Of a stretch of 30,235 nucleotides of DNA, positions 15,482-23,777 are shown in pieces. The stretch is from DAOUAT01 sp964551735. GTDB lineage: Bacteria > Chloroflexota > Anaerolineae > CG2-30-64-16. A model generated the notes under the pieces. That model had not been told where the DNA came from. It made no database searches and worked only from the letters and a program-made list of their open reading frames with translations. The stretch covers positions 1 to 30,235 of the forward strand of contig CAZKEF010000059.1 in NCBI GenBank assembly GCA_964551735.1. Reading direction: 5' to 3'. Each line of letters begins with the position of its first letter. The first letter of the stretch is position 1. The position numbers were made by a program, and so were the translations under genes.

Positions 15482-16366
15482 TTACTCCCCGCGCGACCGG
15501 GGATCCAGCGCGTCGCGCAAGCCATCACCCAGGAAGTTGAACCCCAACACGACGGTCAGCACGGCCAGGCCGGGGAACGCAGTCAGCCACCACTGGTAGA
15601 ACTTGAAGCGGCCCATGGAGATCATCGCGCCCCACTCCGGCGTCGGCGGGACCGCGCCCAGGCCGATGAAGCTGAGGGCCGCGATGGTCAGGATGGCGCT
15701 GCCCGCGTCCAGCGAGGCCTTGATCAGGATGGGGGATCCGCTGTTGGGCAGGATGTGCCGGCCCAGGATGCGCCAGCGGGGGACGCCGACCGCGGCCGCG
15801 GCCGTGACGTACTCGTTGTTCTTCACGCTCAGCACCTGCCCGCGCATCAGCCGGGCGTATTCCGGCCACCACACCAGGATCATGGCGATGACCGCGTTGC
15901 GCAGGCTGGGGCCGAGAACCGAGGCGATGGCCAGCGCCAGCACGATGGATGGGAACGCCAGGGTGATGTCGGCCACCCGCATGATGAGCAGGTCGAACAG
16001 GCCGCCCAGGTAGCCCGCCAGCGCGCCCACCAGCGCGCCCAACACCAGCGAGAACGCGATAACCACCAGGCCGACCGGCAGCGAGATGCGTGCGCCGTAC
16101 ACCACCCGGCTGAACACGTCCCGGCCCAACTCGTCGGTGCCGAAGGGGTGCTGCCACGAGGGCGGCAGGAGCCGGTCCTCGACCTTCTGCTGCAACGGGC
16201 CGTAGGGCGCGATCAGCGGCGCGGCCAGCGCCACCACAGCCCAGATGAGGATCACGGCCAGGCCGGCCATCGCCATGCGGTTTCGGGTCAGCACCCGCAG
16301 GCTGCGGGCCAGGGGCGATTCACCCTGCCTGGGAGCGGTCCTCGCAGAGAGCTTGCCCACCGTCAT
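15482..16366 (-). CDS. Peptide/nickel-type ABC transporter permease (DppC/OppC family)
   Basis: This 294-residue inner-membrane permease has the DppC/OppC layout: a basic N-terminus, a first helix (about residues 34-54), the extracytoplasmic PFGTDELGRDVFSR motif (about 74-87), then five further helices. The EAA coupling loop that docks the ATPase is in EYVTAAAAVGVPRWRI, and the conserved C-terminal LGDGLRDALDPR motif is present. Its ATG overlaps the stop of the DppB-type gene by four bases (ATGA), so the pair is translationally coupled. No ATP-binding subunits follow. Substrate could be di- or oligopeptides or a related solute. Confidence 0.93.
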   Translation of the reverse strand: MTVGKLSARTAPRQGESPLARSLRVLTRNRMAMAGLAVILIWAVVALAAPLIAPYGPLQQKVEDRLLPPSWQHPFGTDELGRDVFSRVVYGARISLPVGLVVIAFSLVLGALVGALAGYLGGLFDLLIMRVADITLAFPSIVLALAIASVLGPSLRNAVIAMILVWWPEYARLMRGQVLSVKNNEYVTAAAAVGVPRWRILGRHILPNSGSPILIKASLDAGSAILTIAALSFIGLGAVPPTPEWGAMISMGRFKFYQWWLTAFPGLAVLTVVLGFNFLGDGLRDALDPRSRGE

Positions 16367-17382
16367 GCCTCCCGGATGCGCGGGTCTACGAAGCCGTACA
16401 GGATGTCCACAGTGAGGTTGACGAAGATGTAAACTACAGCGATCAACAACGTGGTGCCCAAGACGGCCGGGTAATCCAGGTTGGCGGCCGACTCGACCGC
16501 GTAGCGGCCGATGCCGGGCCAGGCGAAGATGGTCTCGGTCATGATCGCGCCCGTCATCAGCCCCGCGAACGCCAGGCCCAGCACGGTCAACGTAGGAATG
16601 AACGCGTTGCGCAGCGCGTGGACGATGATCACCGTGCGCTCCCGCAGACCCTTGGCGCGCGCCGTGCGGATGTAGTCGGTGCGCAACACTTCGAGCATAG
16701 ACGCGCGGGTGATGCGGGACACTACAGCCAGGGTAAACCAGCCGAGGATGATGGAGGGCAGGATCAGGTGTTGAAGTGAGCTGACGAAGGAAGCCTTATC
16801 GCCGGCTAACAGGCTGTCCACCAGGTACATGCCCGTCACCTGGGGCGGGGCCGACATCCGGGTGTCAATCCGGCCGGGGCCGGGCAGGAGCTGCAGACGG
16901 TAGTAGAACAGGAACAGCAGCATCAGCCCCGACCAAAACGGCGGCATGGATGCGCCCAGCAGCGAGAAGACGCGCGCCGCGTGATCGGGCCACCGTCCCG
17001 CCTTGAGGGCGGCCAGGATGCCCAGCGGAAGACCTAGGAGCAGCGCAAACAGCAGCGACGCAAACCCCAACTCCACTGTGGCCGGCAGGTATTGCCTGAG
17101 ATCCTGTGCCACCGGCCGCTTCGTCTTGAAGGAGATCCCAAGGTCGCCGCGCACCAGGTTGCGCAAGTACAAGAGATACTGCTCGTGCAGCGGCTTATCG
17201 AGCCCCCACTTTTCGATCGCGGCCTGGACGATGTCGGGCTGATCCAACGCCTTCTCGCTGACGATGATCGCGATGGGATCGGCCGGCACCAGGCGCGAGA
17301 CCAGGAAGGTGAGCAGGGTGATCCCGATAAGCATGGGGATCACCAGCAGCAGCCGGCGCGCGATATGGGTGAAGAGGCTCAT
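16363..17382 (-). CDS. Peptide/nickel-type ABC transporter permease (DppB/OppB family)
   Basis: This 339-residue permease has the typical start (ARRLLLVIPMLIGITLLTFL, helix 1) followed by the long extracytoplasmic loop of this family. The EAA loop lies in DYIRTARAKGLRERTVIIVH and the ending is DILYGFVDPRIRE. It pairs with the DppC-type permease, which overlaps it by four bases, and with the binding lipoprotein 195 bases upstream. The upstream gap carries two palindromic elements (17441-17505 and 17524-17580), which may act as an mRNA stem-loop between the highly needed binding protein and the membrane subunits. Confidence 0.93.
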   Translation of the reverse strand: MSLFTHIARRLLLVIPMLIGITLLTFLVSRLVPADPIAIIVSEKALDQPDIVQAAIEKWGLDKPLHEQYLLYLRNLVRGDLGISFKTKRPVAQDLRQYLPATVELGFASLLFALLLGLPLGILAALKAGRWPDHAARVFSLLGASMPPFWSGLMLLFLFYYRLQLLPGPGRIDTRMSAPPQVTGMYLVDSLLAGDKASFVSSLQHLILPSIILGWFTLAVVSRITRASMLEVLRTDYIRTARAKGLRERTVIIVHALRNAFIPTLTVLGLAFAGLMTGAIMTETIFAWPGIGRYAVESAANLDYPAVLGTTLLIAVVYIFVNLTVDILYGFVDPRIREA

Positions 17383-17440
17383 CGGCGATCGTCCGTTCGA
17401 ACTCTAAGGCGCGGCGCCGCGATACCCGCGAAAGAACGAC

Positions 17441-17505
17441 CTGGATTGGAGGCTTTAGCCGGTCTGGTGGTTAACGATAGTGACCGGCTGAAGCCTCGAT
17501 TCCAG
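17441..17505. repeat. Complete inverted-repeat element between binding protein and permease genes
   Basis: Two 24-bp arms (17441-17464 and 17482-17505) are inverted copies with three mismatches, separated by a 17-base loop. Arm sequence is CTGGAATCGAGGCTTCAGCCGGTC-like. It is the most symmetrical member of the family whose shorter relatives lie at 12889, 14308 and 15337, and its long stem would form easily in the operon transcript. Confidence 0.88.
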
Positions 17506-17523
17506 AGTTTTTCAACCATCCGG

Positions 17524-17580
17524 TGTAGGGGCATGGCCTTGCGCCTGCCCGCAGGGGCGACCGCAAGGGTGCGCCCCTAC
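17524..17580. repeat. GTAGGGGC-type palindromic element, spacer copy
   Basis: This 57-bp element has 8-bp perfect terminal inverted repeats (GTAGGGGC / GCCCCTAC) and an internal CCTTGCG...CGCAAGG pair. It ends at 17580, overlapping the last four bases of the binding-protein gene, including part of its stop codon. Its reverse complement matches the 55-bp copy inside the degenerate helicase gene at 22476-22530. Confidence 0.88.
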
Positions 17581-19193
17581 TTGCTCAGATCATAAAAACT
17601 CACAAAATGCACCGGGTGATACGCGAACCCCTTCACCGCCTTGTTCATGGCCGCCAACGATTGATTCTGATAGAGCATGGTGAAGGCCATGTCATCCATC
17701 AGCACCACCTGCAAGTCCTTGATCGCCTGCTCGCGCTTAACCGGGTCCAGGTCGGTGCTGACGATCTTGGCGTACTTCTCGGCCTCCGGGTTGTTGTACA
17801 GCATGCGCTTGGCGATGCCCCGGTCGGCGTAGGAGAAGTAGTCAGACCACATGGTCGGGTCGAGGTAGTCGGGCGTCCATCCGCCGAAGGCCATCGGCAG
17901 CTTCTGGGCGCGCATCTCGCTGAGGTAAACGCTCTGTTCCATCGGCTTCAGCTCCGCTGTGATGCCCGCCTCAGCCAGGTCGGCCTTGAGCTTGGCCGCG
18001 ATGGTCTCGCGCGTGGGGTTGGAGCCGTAGTGCAGGTCCACTGTGACGCCGCCCTCGTAGCCGGCCTGCTTGAGCAGTTCCTTGGCCTTGGCTACATCGC
18101 GGCCCTGGGTCATGGCCGGGTCCACGCCCAACACGCCCAGGGGGATGATGCTCGGCGCACGGGTGCCGTAACCGCGCAGGATGGCCTTGATCAGGCCATC
18201 GTAGTCAATGGCGTAGGCCACGGCCTGGCGCACCAGCTTGTTGGCCAGCGGCGCGGACAGCTCGGCGCTGGAGGTCATGGCCAGGTAGTTCTGGTTCAAC
18301 GTCTGGCCGATGACCACGTTGAGATTGGGATCAGCCTTGGCCACATCCACCAGGTCGGGGTCGAGGTTGTCGGTCAGGTCGGCATCCCCGCGCTGGAGCA
18401 TTTGCAGCGACGTGGTGGGATCTGCGCTGTGCTTGATGATCACTTTGCTCAGCGCCGGCTTGCCTTGCCAGTAGTTCGGGTTGGCCTCCAGCACGATCTC
18501 CGCTTTCGGGGTCCACTGAGTCAGGATGAACGGGCCGCTGCCGGCCGAGTTCTGGTCGAGCCAGTCCTTGGCCTTGTCGGTCTTGTCAGCGTCCTCCGCG
18601 TCGGTGCCGCCCTTCTCCCTGACGAGCACGCTGTCCACGATGCTCATGGCCGGCGCGGCGACGATGCTGAGGAACGCGGGTGAGGTCTCGCTCAAAGTCA
18701 CTTTGACGGTAGAAGCATCTACCACCTCAACGCCGGTCACCAGATCCGCATAGAACGCGGGATTATCCTTGAGGTTCTTCAGGCGCATCCAGGAGAAGCG
18801 CACATCCTCGGCCGTGAACGGGTTACCGGAGGTGAACTTCACGCCCTGGCGGAGCTTGAAGGTATAGGACAGGCCGTCGGCCGCGACTTCCCACGACTCG
18901 GCCAGCCGGGGCACGACCTTGGTGAGGTCGCCGGCCTTGTATTCCACCAGGGTGTCGTAGGTCGAGTTATGGATCAACAGGTTGGTAGTTTCGTAGGCAT
19001 GGTGCGGGTCAAGGGTCACCACGTCGTCCATGTTGGTAACCATGACCAGCGTCACGGGTTCGACTGAGGGCGGCGGGGCTGCGGTCGGTTCCGCAGGTGG
19101 CGCAGGGGCCGACGGTGCAGCTTGGGGCACACAACCGGCCAGGGCCACGGTGAGGACGATGAACAGGGAAACGAACGCAATGAGCTTTTTCAT
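17577..19193 (-). CDS. ABC transporter substrate-binding lipoprotein, family 5 (peptide/nickel type)
   Basis: This 538-residue extracytoplasmic binding protein has a lipoprotein signal: two lysines, a hydrophobic core and the lipobox LAGC with the modified Cys at residue 21. A Pro/Ala/Glu linker then leads to the SBP family 5 fold. Family-typical segments include TFKLRQGVKFTSGNPFTAED, LVRQAVAYAIDYDGLIKAIL and GGWTPDYLDPTMWSDYF. It captures peptides or similar solutes for the two permeases downstream. A promoter with a perfect TATAAT lies about 80 bases upstream. The divergent neighbour is an M20 peptidase, which fits uptake and hydrolysis of a peptide-like or amide substrate. The ligand cannot be read from the sequence. 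Confidence 0.93.
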   Translation of the reverse strand: MKKLIAFVSLFIVLTVALAGCVPQAAPSAPAPPAEPTAAPPPSVEPVTLVMVTNMDDVVTLDPHHAYETTNLLIHNSTYDTLVEYKAGDLTKVVPRLAESWEVAADGLSYTFKLRQGVKFTSGNPFTAEDVRFSWMRLKNLKDNPAFYADLVTGVEVVDASTVKVTLSETSPAFLSIVAAPAMSIVDSVLVREKGGTDAEDADKTDKAKDWLDQNSAGSGPFILTQWTPKAEIVLEANPNYWQGKPALSKVIIKHSADPTTSLQMLQRGDADLTDNLDPDLVDVAKADPNLNVVIGQTLNQNYLAMTSSAELSAPLANKLVRQAVAYAIDYDGLIKAILRGYGTRAPSIIPLGVLGVDPAMTQGRDVAKAKELLKQAGYEGGVTVDLHYGSNPTRETIAAKLKADLAEAGITAELKPMEQSVYLSEMRAQKLPMAFGGWTPDYLDPTMWSDYFSYADRGIAKRMLYNNPEAEKYAKIVSTDLDPVKREQAIKDLQVVLMDDMAFTMLYQNQSLAAMNKAVKGFAYHPVHFVSFYDLSK

Positions 19194-19272
19194 CTTGTCT
19201 CACTCCTGATATGAAGGGGCCCGGCGGATGCCAGGCAGGCCGAGGGGCGCCGCATTCGGCGCAAGCCCGGTT

Positions 19273-19301
19273 ATTATACTTGAAATTGAGGCATACGCAA
19301 A
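19273..19301 (-). promoter_or_regulatory. Promoter of the ABC importer operon
   Basis: The minus strand reads TTTGCG (19301-19296), a 17-base spacer, then a perfect TATAAT (19278-19273). The predicted start near 19266 gives a leader of about 73 bases before ATG 19193. The rest of the 19194-19392 divergent space holds no gene; a possible plus-strand extended -10 (TGGTACACT, ending at 19356) could serve the peptidase gene. Confidence 0.65.
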
Positions 19302-19392
19302 TCATATTTCCAGGAAAGCCCCCAAGCTGGCACGAAGCGCCAAGGCGTGGTACACTGCCGCCATCACACAATCACATCCACAGGATCAGCAC

Positions 19393-20538
19393 ATGGCACA
19401 AACCACGCATCAACGCATTCTCACTTATCTTCTTGAACACCAGGCCGATATGGTCACCGACCTAGTGCGCCTGGTCGAGATGGAATCACCCAGCGACGAC
19501 AAAGCCGCGCTTGACCGTCTGGGCCGCGCGTTAGCCGATGACCTGCGCGCGCTCGGCGCGGCGGTAGACGTGCTGCCCCAGGAGACGGCCGGCGACCACC
19601 TGCGCGGCCGCTGGGGCGATGGACCGAACGGCGTCCTGCTGCTGTGCCACATGGACACGGTCTGGCCCCTTGGCACGCTGGCGCACATGCCCGTGCGGGT
19701 CACTGATGGCCGGTTCCACGGACCGGGCGCGTTCGATATGAAGGGCGGCATCGTCAACGTGCTGTGGGCAGTGCAGGCGCTGCACGCGCTCGACCTGGCG
19801 CCCCGGCAGCGCATTACCCTGCTGATCACCAGCGACGAGGAGGTGGGCAGCACCACCTCACGGCCGCTGATCGAAGCTGAGGCTGCCGCGCACGATGTGG
19901 TTTACGTGTTGGAGCCGGCTCACCCGCCGCATGGGGCGCTGAAGACCTGGCGCAAGGGGGTGGGCGACTACCGGGTGAGCGTGACCGGCCGCGCGTCGCA
20001 CGCCGGGGCCGCGCATGATGAGGGCATCAACGCGATCGAGGAGCTGGCGCACCAGGTGCTGGCCATCCAAGTGCTCACCGACTACGGCGCAGGCACCACG
20101 GTCAACGTGGGGGTAATCGGCGGGGGCACGCGCAGCAACGTGGTGCCCGCGCAAGCCTGGGCCGAGGTGGATTTTCGTGTGATGAACCAGGCCGAGGCCG
20201 ACCGGATCGACGCGGCCCTGCGCGAGCTGACCCCACGCCTCCCCGGCACACAGATCGAGGTCACCGGTGGCCTGAACCGGCCGCCCATGGTGCGCACCCC
20301 GGCTATCGTCGCGCTCTATCAGCACGCCGCGGCCATCGCTGAGGAACTCGGCCTGGCCATCAGCGAAACCGGCACCGGAGGCGGTTCGGACGGCAACTTC
20401 ACGGCCGCACTGGGCGTGCCCACCCTCGATGGCCTGGGTGTGACCGGCGATGGAAGCCACGCGTTGCACGAACACGTGATCATCGCGTCGCTGCCCGAAA
20501 GGGGCGCGCTGCTGGCGGGGCTGCTGTTGGCACAATAA
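19393..20538 (+). CDS. M20 family metallopeptidase (glutamate carboxypeptidase-like)
   Basis: This 381-residue M20 enzyme is similar in layout to carboxypeptidase G2. The metal site is visible: HMDTV (H86, D88), GAFDMKGG (bridging D115), SDEEVGS (E149 catalytic, E150 ligand), LEPAH (E174) and a C-terminal HALHEHV histidine. The lid/dimerisation domain begins around VGDYRVSVTGRASHAG, with H203. These enzymes remove C-terminal residues, often glutamate, from peptides or folate-like amides. No signal peptide is seen, so it acts in the cytosol, probably on solutes brought in by the divergent ABC importer. ATG 19393 starts the family homology; upstream frame is non-coding in character. A bidirectional hairpin follows the stop. 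Confidence 0.93.
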   Translation: MAQTTHQRILTYLLEHQADMVTDLVRLVEMESPSDDKAALDRLGRALADDLRALGAAVDVLPQETAGDHLRGRWGDGPNGVLLLCHMDTVWPLGTLAHMPVRVTDGRFHGPGAFDMKGGIVNVLWAVQALHALDLAPRQRITLLITSDEEVGSTTSRPLIEAEAAAHDVVYVLEPAHPPHGALKTWRKGVGDYRVSVTGRASHAGAAHDEGINAIEELAHQVLAIQVLTDYGAGTTVNVGVIGGGTRSNVVPAQAWAEVDFRVMNQAEADRIDAALRELTPRLPGTQIEVTGGLNRPPMVRTPAIVALYQHAAAIAEELGLAISETGTGGGSDGNFTAALGVPTLDGLGVTGDGSHALHEHVIIASLPERGALLAGLLLAQ

Positions 20539-20551
20539 ACCCCAACACAAA

Positions 20552-20583
20552 ACGGACCTGGCAGGCTATCCTACCAGGTCCGT
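20552..20583. terminator. Bidirectional hairpin terminator between convergent genes
   Basis: ACGGACCTGG (20552-20561) pairs perfectly with CCAGGTCCGT (20574-20583), and AGG/CCT extend the stem inside the loop. It lies 13 bases past the peptidase stop and 57 bases past the zinc-ribbon gene's stop on the other strand. The minus-strand side is followed by TTTTGTGTT, a weak U-tract; the plus side has none. Confidence 0.75.
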
Positions 20584-20640
20584 GACAGGTACGAAATTAC
20601 CGTACTACGTGACTAGATGACGTTATGATGACGTGACCGA

Positions 20641-21096
20641 CTACCAGTCGTCACGCCCCCCGCGACGATCCCGGCCGCCGCCGCCGCGACCACCGCTGCC
20701 ACCACGACTGCCGCCACCATAACCACCGCCACCGCCGTAGCCGCCGCGACCGCCGCCATAACCACCGCCACCGCCACCGCCATAGCTGCCGCGGCTGGAT
20801 TGACGCTGCGCCTGGAAGCAATCGGAGCAATAAACGGGCCGGTCACCGCTGGGCTGGAAAGGTACTTCGGTCTGCTTGCCGCACTGGGCGCAAACCGCCG
20901 GATACATCTGGCGCTCACCGCCACCGCGGGCGCCGTAACCGCCGCCGCTTTCGCGGCTGGCCTTACGGGCTGCGCGGCACGATGGGCACCGGGTCGGGGC
21001 GTTCGAGAACCCCTTCTGCGCGTAAAACTCCTGCTCCCCCGTCGTGAATACGAACTCTGCGCCGCAATCCACGCATACGATGGTCTTGTCCTGCAT
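20641..21096 (-). CDS. Zinc-ribbon / RGG-repeat putative RNA-binding protein
   Basis: This 151-residue protein has two zinc-binding modules and a low-complexity tail. The first, residues 8-40 (CVDC...CPSC with FTTGEQEFYAQKGF between), looks like the probable zinc-ribbon family zf-trcl. The second has C69, C72, C90 and C93 with exactly 17 residues between the pairs, matching the CxxC-x17-CxxC family. Residues about 101-151 are Gly/Arg/Tyr-rich with RGG and GGYGG units, typical of RNA-binding or condensate-forming tails. AGGAG lies 11 bases before ATG 21096. A promoter further upstream predicts a leader near 140 bases, reminiscent of cold-shock-type regulation. Function is inferred from domains only. 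Confidence 0.85.
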   Translation of the reverse strand: MQDKTIVCVDCGAEFVFTTGEQEFYAQKGFSNAPTRCPSCRAARKASRESGGGYGARGGGERQMYPAVCAQCGKQTEVPFQPSGDRPVYCSDCFQAQRQSSRGSYGGGGGGGYGGGRGGYGGGGGYGGGSRGGSGGRGGGGRDRRGGRDDW

Positions 21097-21425
21097 TGTA
21101 AATAGGCTCCTGTTGTGAGAAACGGATAAAATATGGTATCGAGACGTTCCGCCTGCGGGAGTACGACTGGGGACGAGGACTTGAGGGAGCAAGGCGCTGC
21201 ATCCACCCGGTTCTGCCGAGCCACGGAAGGTTTTGACACAAACACTATACCATCATATCACGTGGAATGCAAATTCAATCGAGGGTGTTCAGAACCAGCC
21301 ACGCCCGCCGTTGATTGTCCCCAAGGATGCCGCGCTAGAACCACACAGCTTTAGCCGCCAGCGGGCAAACTATGTTACAATACCATCATCGGCACACCCG
21401 GCAGATGTTAGCCAGACCTGAAACC
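21097..21425. promoter_or_regulatory. Divergent control region, zinc-ribbon gene / end-processing cassette
   Basis: No gene is seen in these 329 bases. Minus strand: TTGCAT (21272-21267), 17 bases, TATAGT (21249-21244) preceded by TGG, giving a leader of about 140 bases for the zinc-ribbon gene. Plus strand: an extended -10 TGT-TACAAT (21373-21381) lies 45 bases before ATG 21426. An alternative plus promoter is TTGACA (21233-21238), 17 bases, TATCAC (21256-21261), which overlaps the minus-strand promoter. The 13-mer at 21251-21263 recurs at 29500-29512. Confidence 0.55.
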
Positions 21426-23696
21426 ATGCCAACAGCAGCCATCACACTCACGCCAACCCAATCTGCCCTGGTTGGCCTTCCGGCCGACCACCGGATCTTC
21501 CTGGAAGGGCCGGCCGGCACGGGCAAGACGACCGCGGCCGCGGAGCGGCTGGCGCGCCTGTTGCGATCCGGCGTGCCCGGCGGCCAAACGCTGGTGATCC
21601 TGCCCCAACGGACCCTGGCCGGGCCGTACAACGCCATCTTGCGCCGGCCCACGGTGCCCGCGGGCGGCGAGGTGACCGTGCTGACCCTGGGTGGCCTGGC
21701 CCAACGGATGGTTGAGCTCTTTTGGCCCCTGATCGCCGGTCCGGCAGGCTTCGCGCAGCCCGACCGGCCGCCGGTCTTCCTGACCCTGGAGACCGCGCAG
21801 TACTTCATGGCCCGAATCGCCGGCCCGCTGCTGGACCAGGGCTACTTCGAGACCGTGGTCATTGATCGGAACCGCCTCTACAGCCAGATCCTGGACAACC
21901 TGAACAAAGCCGCGGCTGTGGGCTTCCCCCAGGCCGAGATCGGCGCCCGGCTCAAGGCCGCGTGGCGCGGGGAGGCCAGCCAACTGCGGGTCTATGATGA
22001 AGCGCAAGACTGCGCCAGCAGCTTCCGCGCATACTGCCTGGCGCACAACCTGCTGGACTTCTCGCTGCAATACGAGCTTTTCGCACAACACCTATGGCCG
22101 CTGCCGGCCTGTCGCAACTACCTGCTGGGTCGCTACCGCCACCTCTTCGTTGACAACGTCGAAGAGGACACGCCGGTGGGCCATGACATTCTGCTGGAGT
22201 GGCTGCCGTACTGCCGCTCAGCGCTGATCGTCTACGACATCGGCGCGGGCTACCGCCGGTTCTTGGGCGCCGACCCGGCCAGCGCGTACCGGCTCAAGGC
22301 TGCGTGCCCCGAACAGATCGCGTTCACCGCATCGCACATCATGTCGGCGGAAGTGGCCGCCCTGGGCGATGCACTGCGCCGCGCGTTGGGGCCGAAACCG
22401 GCCGCGGGGCCCAGGCCCCCGGCCCTGGGCAGCAACGCGACCGAAGAGTTGACGTTCGAAGCCCCTTCTGCGTCGGTCGGGGCGCACCCTCGCAGTCGCC
22501 CCGACGGGCAGGCGCAAGACCCGCCCCTACAAGACGCGCTGGATTTCACTGCACACCGCTTTCACCCGGAGATGCTCGATTGGGTGGCCGGCCGCGTGGC
22601 GGCGTTGGTGCAGGAGGAAGGGGTCGCGCCGGGTCAGATCGCGATCCTGGCCCCGTTCGTGGGCGGCGGGCTGCGCTTCTCGCTGGAGAACCGCCTGGCC
22701 AACTACGGCATTCCCCTGCGCTCCCACCGCCCCTCGCGCGCGCTCAACGAGGAGCCGGTCACCGCCTGCCTGATGACCCTGTTAGCGTTATGTCACCCCA
22801 CGTGGCGGTCGGCCCCGACACGATACGACGTGGCCTACGCGTTGATGTTGGCCATCGCGGACATGGACCTGGTGCGCGGCCAGCTCCTGGCCGAGATCGC
22901 CTACCGCGTGCGCGATGACGTGCCGACGCTGGCGCCCTTCGCGGGCATTGAGCCGGCGATGCAGGAGCGCATCACCTTCCTGCTGGGTGGCCGCTACGAG
23001 GGGCTGCGGAGCTGGCTGGCCGCCAACACCCGCGGGACGCAGGCCGATGCCACTGTCGCTGCCAGGCCGCGCGGTAGCAAGCGTGCCGCGGCCCGGCGCG
23101 ATGACGCCGCGCTGGATCACTTTCTCAGCCGGCTGTTCGGCGAGCTGCTGTCGCAGCCGGGCTACGGCTTTCACGGCGACTTCAGCGCGGGCGAAGTGAC
23201 CGCCAAGGTCATCGAATCGGCGCGCAAGTTCCGGCAGGTGATGGGAGAAAACGATCTTGGCCGCGAATATGTCCAACTGGTGCGCGAAGGCGTGGTCGCC
23301 GCGCAGTACGTGCGAAGCTGGCAGCGGCAGCCCGAAGACGCGGTCCTGCTTGCCCCGGCCTACACCTTCCTGATGAGCAACCAACCGGTGGACCACCAGT
23401 TCTGGCTGGATGTCGGCGGCACAGGCTGGTGGGAACGGCTCTACCAGCCTCTGACGCAGCCCTACGTGCTCAGCCGGCGCTGGTCCCAGGGCGCGATCTG
23501 GACCGACCTGGACGAGTACGCCGCGCGGCAGGAAGCCCTCTCAGCCCTGGCATTGGGCCTGCTGCGCCGCTGCCGCGTCCGCATCCACCTGGGCCTGGCC
23601 GAAATGAGCGAGGCCGGCAACGAACAGCGCGGCCCGTTGCTGCGCGCCATCCAGAACGTACTGCGTACTGCATCCTACGTACCGGCTACTGCGTAG
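21426..23696 (+). CDS. Degenerate SF1 helicase-like subunit (AddB-like motor without nuclease)
   Basis: This 756-residue protein has a sound Walker A (GPAGTGKT, residues 28-35) but a degenerate motif II: where UvrD-type proteins have DEXQD, it reads VDNVEED (D243, N244). Later blocks echo motifs IV to VI: IAILAPFVGGGLRFSLENRL, VLLAPAYTFLMSNQPVDHQF and CRVRIHLGLAEMSEAG. This pattern resembles AddB-type subunits, whose motor is inactive, but no PD-(D/E)XK domain follows; a stand-alone nuclease is encoded two genes on. A Pro-rich linker around residues 320-370 includes a translated palindromic element (22476-22530). The last residues (RTASYVPATA) are heptamer repeat, and the stop codon lies in it. 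ATG 21426 starts the homology; the ribosome binding site is weak. Confidence 0.68.
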   Translation: MPTAAITLTPTQSALVGLPADHRIFLEGPAGTGKTTAAAERLARLLRSGVPGGQTLVILPQRTLAGPYNAILRRPTVPAGGEVTVLTLGGLAQRMVELFWPLIAGPAGFAQPDRPPVFLTLETAQYFMARIAGPLLDQGYFETVVIDRNRLYSQILDNLNKAAAVGFPQAEIGARLKAAWRGEASQLRVYDEAQDCASSFRAYCLAHNLLDFSLQYELFAQHLWPLPACRNYLLGRYRHLFVDNVEEDTPVGHDILLEWLPYCRSALIVYDIGAGYRRFLGADPASAYRLKAACPEQIAFTASHIMSAEVAALGDALRRALGPKPAAGPRPPALGSNATEELTFEAPSASVGAHPRSRPDGQAQDPPLQDALDFTAHRFHPEMLDWVAGRVAALVQEEGVAPGQIAILAPFVGGGLRFSLENRLANYGIPLRSHRPSRALNEEPVTACLMTLLALCHPTWRSAPTRYDVAYALMLAIADMDLVRGQLLAEIAYRVRDDVPTLAPFAGIEPAMQERITFLLGGRYEGLRSWLAANTRGTQADATVAARPRGSKRAAARRDDAALDHFLSRLFGELLSQPGYGFHGDFSAGEVTAKVIESARKFRQVMGENDLGREYVQLVREGVVAAQYVRSWQRQPEDAVLLAPAYTFLMSNQPVDHQFWLDVGGTGWWERLYQPLTQPYVLSRRWSQGAIWTDLDEYAARQEALSALALGLLRRCRVRIHLGLAEMSEAGNEQRGPLLRAIQNVLRTASYVPATA
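22476..22530. repeat. GTAGGGGC-type palindromic element, coding copy
   Basis: This 55-bp element starts GTCGGGGC and ends GCCCCTAC. It matches the reverse complement of 17524-17580 along its length, differing by a few substitutions and two bases in length. It is translated in frame as the SVGAHPRSRPDGQAQDPPLQ stretch of the degenerate helicase, between the two motor halves. Confidence 0.88.
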
Positions 23697-23775
23697 CACA
23701 AAGCGCGCAATAAAGATACGTAGTACGCAATATGCAGTATGCAATCCGAAATTCGCAGTCCGCAATCCGGAAGCG
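23658..23775. repeat. Heptamer repeat spanning stop codon and gene junction
   Basis: Degenerate 7-mers of the TACTGCG/TACTGCA type run from the last codons of the degenerate helicase gene through its TAG. After a short break, reversed units (GTATGCA/GCAGTAT type) run up to the next gene's ribosome binding site (GGAAG). The two halves are inverted copies of each other and could fold into a long imperfect hairpin in the transcript. Confidence 0.85.
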
Positions 23776-23777
23776 CC

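Noticed and set aside
20641..21096. Cold-shock-domain (CspA) protein with Gly-rich tail
   Set aside because: No RNP1/RNP2 motifs; the N-terminal part is two CxxC zinc modules.
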